Below are positions 57,599-64,000 of a stretch of 64,000 nt of DNA, in pieces. The stretch covers positions 682,001 through 746,000 of the forward strand of contig JALLLS010000006.1 in NCBI GenBank assembly GCA_025094145.1, written 5' to 3'. Source of the stretch: Spinellus fusiger. Lineage: Eukaryota; Mucoromycota; Mucoromycetes; Mucorales; Phycomycetaceae. Under the pieces are notes generated by a model that saw only the letters and a program-made list of their open reading frames with translations, was not told the DNA's origin and ran no database searches. Position 1 is the stretch's first letter, and each line of letters begins with the position of its first letter. The position numbers were made by a program, and so were the translations under genes.

Positions 57599-60505
57599 TT
57601 AACAGCGTTGCTTCTTTTTAGTTTGACTTGGCGGAAACTCTTCCGTGTCATTTAAAGGAGATGTTCCTAGAGTCTCTTCATACTTCCTGCGCAAGTTCTT
57701 GAATGTGTCTATGTAGGTGAGGGTGCTCAACACTGAACCAAATTCAGATTGTACATAGTGTGCTAATACTTTGCTACTTTGCTATTAAAAGTGTTGGTGT
57801 TGTAGTATAACATGGGCACTTACATTAGTAATAAACTCTAGCAGACTTAGACAAGATGAATTGAGAAGGTTATCAGATCCGTGAGTTTCTAACAGTAGTC
57901 GGGTGGTGGATTGAAGTAGATTCTTGTCGATAATGTGTCGGTTATAGGTCTCGTCAACCAGCTCAACACATGTCTTGATAACACGTAAACCAGCTAAGAA
58001 TAAGAATAAGACAAGAGACAAGACTCTACAGCCTACCTGCTTTGATAATGGCTCTGTTGCATCGGTAAAGCTGAACTACTTTTGAGAGACAATTGGATGA
58101 GAACAGTAGATGTTTACTACGGAATCCATGGAGTCGCACCATAGGCAATAGTAGATCACTAATGTAAAGGATAAGGTCTGTTCTAGATTGAGAGAGGATC
58201 AATGGCTTCATAGGTCCTGTAGAATACTAAGTCAGTTCTTTCTTTCTTTCTTTCTCTTTACCAGAGAGGTCTACTGTTTCTGTTGGAAGAATAAGAAGAG
58301 GCTGGAGAAGCAGTAGCGCATATCTCTCATAAAATACAGGTAGGAACCCGTCACTGTCCTGATCCTGTCGACTGAGACTCTAATAGCAAGGCAGATGAAT
58401 AAAGAATCGTATGCCAAAGAGTAGAGTCTGCTTACATCCGACGTTAGAGAGACACCTGAAGACATATGATCACTCAATCCCAGCAGTGTTTTAATCATTG
58501 TCGCATATTGACATTTGTAATCCTGATCACGATCTGATATAAACTGCTCAAGAATGACTTGGAACAAATGCTTGGTATTTGTATCTTGTCTTGTTTGTTG
58601 AATAATATAGCTTCGAACAAGACATGTATCCAATTCAATAATAGAATCCAATAAGCTGAGTCCAGCAGCACGCATTTTGACGTCCTTGTCATTAAGAGAA
58701 ATGTTGAAAATATCAAATAATCCATAAGGTGCAAGTGATCTAACATGAGTGAATAAGTACCAAGTACCAAGCACTGTTTTTTTTTGTTGTTGTTGTTGAT
58801 GGTGGTGTTGGTGTTGTTGGTGGTATTATTTTACCTGTACAAACTTTCTCGATAGGCTTTTTGTGTTGGGATAGTAAGAGAACATAGTTGTTGGATATAA
58901 TGAACAGCTTCTCTCTTCTTCTCTTTGTCAGATTCTTCATATTGTATAATACCAAATAGTTCCGTCAGTAATTCATCATCATTCTGGACATGGCTGATGA
59001 TAGCAACATGATTATCAGAGATCATAGAACGCAATGAAGCAGCAATGAACTCATTCAATGCACCCTTGAGCACAACATCCTTTAAATACTGTATGCGAAA
59101 TGTCTGGTAAATCTTTGTCATGATGGCCTCGTCTTTGATCGTGACAATCTGATGGTGTCTTTCTGTCAATAAAAAAAAGGTCTCCTAATGCTGTCTATAG
59201 TCTACCTGTTCCTTCTTAGAATGTTCAGATAAATACTGCCTGTATTCTGCTTTTGTGTCTGGTGTTTCTGGGTTATCTACAGTGGTTCCATGAAGATCTC
59301 TTGTAAGCTGACATGCTATACCACTACAGATACACTTACATTCCAGTATACCCATCACTCCATCGACAACACCATCACTGACAATGAACTCGATGATGGC
59401 AGTACTATTTAATAAAACTAGTCCACACAGTTTGATGAGCCTATACTCACTCACAAATAGAAGGAGTGTCTGAAGAGGGGAGGGGAGGGTCTTACTGATT
59501 GCTTTCATAATAGTGTATAACAAGTGTAAATCATCAGTGCTACTGAGATCTTCAAACGATTCAAAGAGTGGCAGTAGTTTATCAATGTAGTTCTTTCCAT
59601 GTAAAACACAGATCAACCCATGAGTCCACCTTGTCTGTTATCTTCTTTTATGATGACTACTACCACTACTACCTACTTCATTCATAATGTACGATGCCAA
59701 ACAATCCTTTTTCTGTACAGAAGTAATGCCAGTGACAATTGTAGCAATGTCAGACAGATTCGACATCTCAGGTGCAGGCAATACAATGTCCTCGGTGGAT
59801 TCTTGTTGGTAGTCGACATGAGGAATGGTGTTTTCAATGTCTGAAAGCGACACATTCTCGCTGTTAGTGATACGCTGCCTAATAGAAAGAGGAAGAGATG
59901 AGGATCGACACATAAGTCCATGCCGAATCAGTAGTCTACTGTCACTCTATCCCTCTATTTCTATCTTTACTGCAACCGTGAAACAGAACCGAGAAAGAGA
60001 GAAAAGGTACATGCCATATATCCTCACAGCCCTCGGGTTCCTGGAAGCTCAGTGCATAGTCCTGTCCGCCCTCATCACTCCAAACAATCAGAGTACCTAA
60101 TAAAGAGAGTGTCTTTTTCTATTAACATGATGGCTAGAAACATGGCAAGGAGACGACGGATGTTCTGCTCGCATTACCTTGTTGTCTCTGGTATTTTCGC
60201 TTCTCTTGTACTTTAAAGGTAAACAAGACGATAGAGTCATTATCAGATCGCACCATAAGCTCATCTGACTCTCCTTCTGAACCCTACAATCACTTTAAAA
60301 TGAGCTGCCATGTCATACCATGGAAGAGTAGAATACACTGGTTATCTCTCATAATAGTAGGCGTGGCTACTGGGGGCCAGTGTCTGCATCATCCCGAATT
60401 CAGAGAAAGTGTAATTACCACTACATAGGTACAATAGCCCGTGCCTTGATCTATCCAAGAATTGTCTATTCTGAGCTTATACACTTTTACACGCAGACTG
60501 GCCAT
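57599..60505 (-). CDS. PSY2: PSY2/PP4R3, regulatory subunit 3 of protein phosphatase 4
   Basis: About ten exons and roughly 700 residues. The N-terminal EVH1/PH-like fold starts at 60505 (MASLRVKVYKLRIDNSWIDQ), with SIVLFTFKVQEKRKYQR, TLIVWSDEGGQDYALSFQE and GCEDIW. The long armadillo-type SMK-1/Psy2 region follows: YIDKLLPLFESFEDLSSTDD, CKCICSG, FRIQYLKDVVLKGALNEFIA, MRAAGLSLLDSIIELD, FLPVFYERYALLLLQPLL. The C-terminus is basic and ends KKKQRC. It targets PP4 catalytic subunit, with PP4R2, to substrates in DNA-damage recovery and centrosome/spindle control. Exon edges were not fixed individually. It is tail-to-tail with the Fanzor element and head-to-tail with P450 gene 2. Confidence 0.93.
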
Positions 60506-61314
60506 GGTAAAAAGATAAGGACAGGGACAAATAAAGCAATTTGTTTCTTTTTTTATTGACCCCAGGCGCATGAAATACGCGTCTCTTTGACAGTCCCAAA
60601 TGAAACAGGGAGGATGGAACTAAGCCACTCTCTTGAGGAAGAGAAGGTGTAGATAGGAAAAATAGGAAAAAGGCAATGAAAAGAATGTGTTTTTATTATT
60701 GTTTAGAAGCCTTGTCTTTTTTGGGTGTTGGCTTGGAAGGAAACTTGTCTCTTCACTCGACAAAGTAAGCTTAGGGTAGTACAGAAGGGAGAGAGTGTCT
60801 GTACGATGAATAACAGTCACTCTTTTCTCCCTAAAGAAAAAGGGAGTTGAGAAATGTGAGCCAAAATAGAAGGAAACCAAAGTGGAGTGGAAGAGACCAA
60901 GGAAGAGACCAAGTGAATGGATTCAAACTCAGTGCACTCTTGATGAAGATGGGGCTGTAGGTGGGTTGTGTTGTGGGCAAAGGGGGGTTTTTTTTCATCT
61001 TCAGTAGAGAGTATAATAAATAGTGCTCTTCCTGCACACCCAAAGCCCATGTGTGCTGTGGTTGAACCTGCATATCTGTCATTCATTGGGTAGAATAGAC
61101 CAATCAATGGATCAATCAAGGGGATAAAGAGCATAGTCTACATGTGGCATGGGATGGAACACTTTATTATGAGGAATATTTTTATACAAACATGCTAATT
61201 AGTACCTATGGAGTTGTATTGGCAGTGGAAAAGAGAGTGGAAAAGAGAGTGGAAAAGTGCACAAGTGAAGGACATAGGATATAAAAATATAAGTAAGATG
61301 TTGATAGAAGAGCC
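60506..61314. other. Intergenic between P450 gene 2 and PSY2
   Basis: No supported gene. Minus-strand open frames (60817-61134 and 60620-60880) lack any recognisable motif and overlap the presumed 3' UTR of the P450 gene. A GGAAAAGAGAGT repeat (three units) lies at 61225-61256. Confidence 0.45.
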
Positions 61315-63503
61315 TTAAGCCACAGTAGATCGCTTTTCAAGCTTAAGTCTTCCCCAGGGAATGGTGGAGGAGTCTCCAATAGGGAAGCCAACATCTCCAA
61401 TGGCAGATATCTTGTAGGTACGGATAAGCATACTAATAATAGTCTGCATCTCTTGAATAGCAAACCAACGACCAGGACAGGCATGTCTGCCCATACCAAA
61501 AATAAGGAAATCTTGTCCTACTTTACTACTCTCTTTGCTTTGAGAAACAAAACGCAAGGCATCAAATGTGTCACTGTTGGAGGAGCCAGGTTGACTTCCT
61601 TCGACATGGTTAGCCCACAGATTCAGATAGACCATTTCTCCTATAAGTGAGGGACAGGTGTGAGTAACAGCAATAAAGATATACTTCACAGTAACAGTGG
61701 ACCTGTCAAACCTACCTGGTAAGATAACACCACCAGTGCTCAGTACAAAAGGTGTGGTTCCCTTGTAATAATGGGGCAAGTTAATATAGTCGTTTCTCAT
61801 GCGCATGGATTCACGGCAGAGACTGTCGAGCTTCACAAACTTTTTCAACAAGTCGCGTGTAAATACTTCAGGGCCAGAGTTTACATCCAGTCCCTCGGCA
61901 GCAATGATATCATTTTGTTCTTCAAGAAGCTCATCCATAAGATGTGGGTTCTGCATCAGACGGTAAAGAACAATGCTCGAGTTCTCACTGGTAGTATGGA
62001 TGGCAGCAAAGATCAGGCCAGAGATCAACCTGACAAGGAACCCAGCTATGTCATTGCTATTGCGGCATTCCTTATACTCTAGGACATCTTGGAGAAGATC
62101 ATTCTGTTGATGAGGTAAAATGAGATAAGCATTTCTAAAAAAACAAAAAGAGAAAACCCTTACAGGTCGAGCCCAGGTGGGGTCATTTTCCATATGGTCA
62201 AGGCGTCTTTCAACTGCTTTCTTCAGACAACTGTGCAACTGTGCTTTGTGTCTGGCTACGTTCTTTGAGGTCTTTCCAACGTACCTAGTTTCACAGGTAA
62301 TAAAATGAGCTATGGAGTCTATTGATCTATAGATGAAAGAACCTACCACATACGGAGTCTTTGGAGAGAGCCAAAGGGCTCTAACCATGGGTTGGGCTTC
62401 AATTCACTGCCAACATCTATGACCATGTTCTTGAAGGAATCAACAAGAAGTTTATCTTCAGAAAGCTCCTCTCCAACTAAGATAGCAGCACTTGTTTTGG
62501 CGACCATTGACTGCACCAATGGGTAGACATGGTCAAGCTCGGTGGTTTCTATACATAAGAGAGAGAGAGAGAAAGGGGGATCTTCTTTAGCTACTATGCT
62601 CTTGTATTATTATTTTTCTCTTTATTCTTACCTGCATTTCCAAGCATGGCATAAGCACCATCCTTTAACTGTGTACAAGATGTGTGAATTCCAAAGTAAG
62701 ATGCATTGGCTTTCTGCTAGCCTGTCTGATTTATTTCTACTTACAGCTTTTACAACACGACTAGTGTAGGCATTGAGGTTGGGTGTCAAGTGCTTTGTAA
62801 TGATCTTGCGCACAAATTCAGCATCTTTTAAATCATCACCAGGTTCGAAACCTAACAATAGGATTACGTCGAATTTCTACAAAGGTTTCTTTTGATTAGA
62901 TGTATGCCTATGGAATACTCTATCCTCCCAATGACAGATGAATTGCTTTCTCTTACCGTTTTTAAACCAAGGATAAAGTCGAAATTCTCGTTTAAAAGGA
63001 TCTCCTTTACTAAGGGGCCAGAAACAACGACGCTTTCCTATAGTCTGTGTCAATATTTTTTATATAAAAAGAGGATACCACATAATGGCTGTAGCAAGAT
63101 ATTTCTGACTTGTTATCACTTACTCCTCCCAACAAATGAGTACGGAAAACAGGGCCTAATTTACGATTCCATTTCTTGCAGAACTCAACAGGATTCTTGC
63201 GGTATTCAATATTGGAGCCAACAAAAGGGATAGTGTAGGGAACACACGGAATACCATAGGAAGACTAATAAATACAAAAGGGGGAGCAGTCATTGGATTA
63301 AGCAGACTGTCGACGGATCTGTTTGACCTTGGCTTTGTAAATCTTACCTCACGGTGTGTGTATTTGTTATAGCCAAACAGTGTGGCTAAACCAACCGCAG
63401 CAGAGATGCCAACAACACCATACTTTGTAGCCACCAGGTCTTTACATTGATCGAGTGTCTTTGTGTCGACTCGGTCAATGAATTCTTTTACATATTGCAA
63501 CAT
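61315..63503 (-). CDS. Cytochrome P450 monooxygenase, intact-looking
   Basis: Multi-exon, roughly 500 or more residues. Exon 1 is 63348-63503, starting MLQYVKEFIDRVD, with an N-terminal membrane anchor (GVVGISAAVGLATLFGYN). Exon 2, from about 63265, carries YGIPCVPYTIPFVGSN. Later: I-helix GLIFAAIHTTSENSS, ExxR (ESMR), and haem loop FGMGRHACPGRWFA with the Cys ligand. It ends ...LKLEKRSTVA. The AAIHTT I-helix and GRHACPGRWFA loop recall the fungal ent-kaurene-oxidase-like group rather than the P450 at 17.9 kb, so the two are not recent duplicates. An ER-bound haem monooxygenase; the substrate is unknown. Confidence 0.88.
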
Positions 63504-64000
63504 TGTTGATATAGATATAGAAAGAAAGAGTTGGGAGGTAGTTAGGGGGGGAAATAAACAAGTAGAGGATAGAGGATAGAGATAGAGAAAAAAAAAGAGA
63601 AAGACTCTTATAATATATGATAATCTTAGGCCAATTTACTTTGTTTTATACGAAGACTGTAAAAGTTTATACTAAAACTGTGTTGATAGACCGGTAAAAG
63701 GAATAGTCCGATAGATCGATTGGCTAGCACAGTAGATATGCACTGAGTATAGAAATAGAAATGAATGTAAATATAGAATAGGCAGGGAGAGAAGAGGCGG
63801 GAAAGCACATGCCATCACTTCATGGAGTGTGGGTACACCTGTTTTCTAACTGGTTTGGCTGCAACTGTAGCTATTCTATTTTCATCCTGTGTTCATCTCA
63901 TGTTGATTCCAATTTTGGTTGTGAATATTAACATGGCTAAACAGTCAAGCTACGATACAGTGCACAGAATGCCAATATCTACTAGTATTACTATAAATCC
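63504..64000. other. Upstream region of P450 gene 2
   Basis: 497 bp without a gene. A GGATAGA repeat and A/G run at 63564-63600 precede the P450 start and may be leader or promoter sequence. Confidence 0.4.

Noticed and set aside
60817..61134. 105-codon minus-strand frame
   Set aside because: Only 180 bp beyond the P450 stop; no motif; overlaps another unrelated open frame, so more likely a 3' region.

Overview
The window is eukaryotic and most likely from a Mucoromycotina (Mucorales-like) fungus. It is AT-rich, with short introns (mostly 50-100 bp, GTAAGT-type donors, short pyrimidine/CAG acceptors). Conserved fungal genes are broken into many exons. Long AT-rich spacers hold decayed Tc1/mariner, Helitron and Fanzor-type elements. 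The species assignment is an inference from gene style; no rRNA or marker gene is present.

Layout. 1-9.4 kb: the last codons of an SH3 protein, a homeobox gene (-), then BUD13 (-, spliceosome/RES complex) and SAS10/UTP3 (+, small-subunit processome) head to head over a 362 bp promoter gap. 9.4-27 kb: a transposon graveyard interrupted by one cytochrome P450 gene with a frameshift (17.9-20.0 kb). It holds Tc1/mariner remnants with TA-flanked terminal inverted repeats, a family of ~103 bp TA-flanked MITEs, a Helitron Rep/helicase remnant, and a TA-flanked element carrying the C-terminal half of a Fanzor (TnpB-like RNA-guided nuclease). 27.6-29.7 kb: weak exons and one small unrecognised four-exon gene (-). 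30.6-39.8 kb: an AK3-type adenylate kinase (+), an RRM/arginine-rich RNA-binding protein (+), an F-BAR/SH3 cytokinesis-type protein (-) and a 66-residue orphan (+). 40.1-53.8 kb: the CCR4-NOT scaffold NOT1 (-), the ribosome-collision E3 ligase HEL2/ZNF598 (+) and a YEATS/AF9-like protein (-); a 310 bp pentanucleotide array separates the last two. 54.2-57.2 kb: a second Fanzor-bearing element in the opposite orientation. 57.6-63.5 kb: PSY2/PP4R3 (-) and a second P450 (-).

The host genes are mostly housekeeping RNA and chromatin machinery: splicing, rRNA processing, deadenylation, ribosome quality control and elongation control. They do not form an operon-like system. The most interesting signal is the Fanzor element family (two long copies, two partial copies). 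Both long copies keep the RuvC/zinc-ribbon region, an intron inside the zinc-ribbon coding region, and a nearly invariant ~65-nt segment with two adjacent potential hairpins just 3' of the Fanzor reading frame. That position is where a guide-RNA scaffold would be expected. Both copies are inactivated by different mutations.
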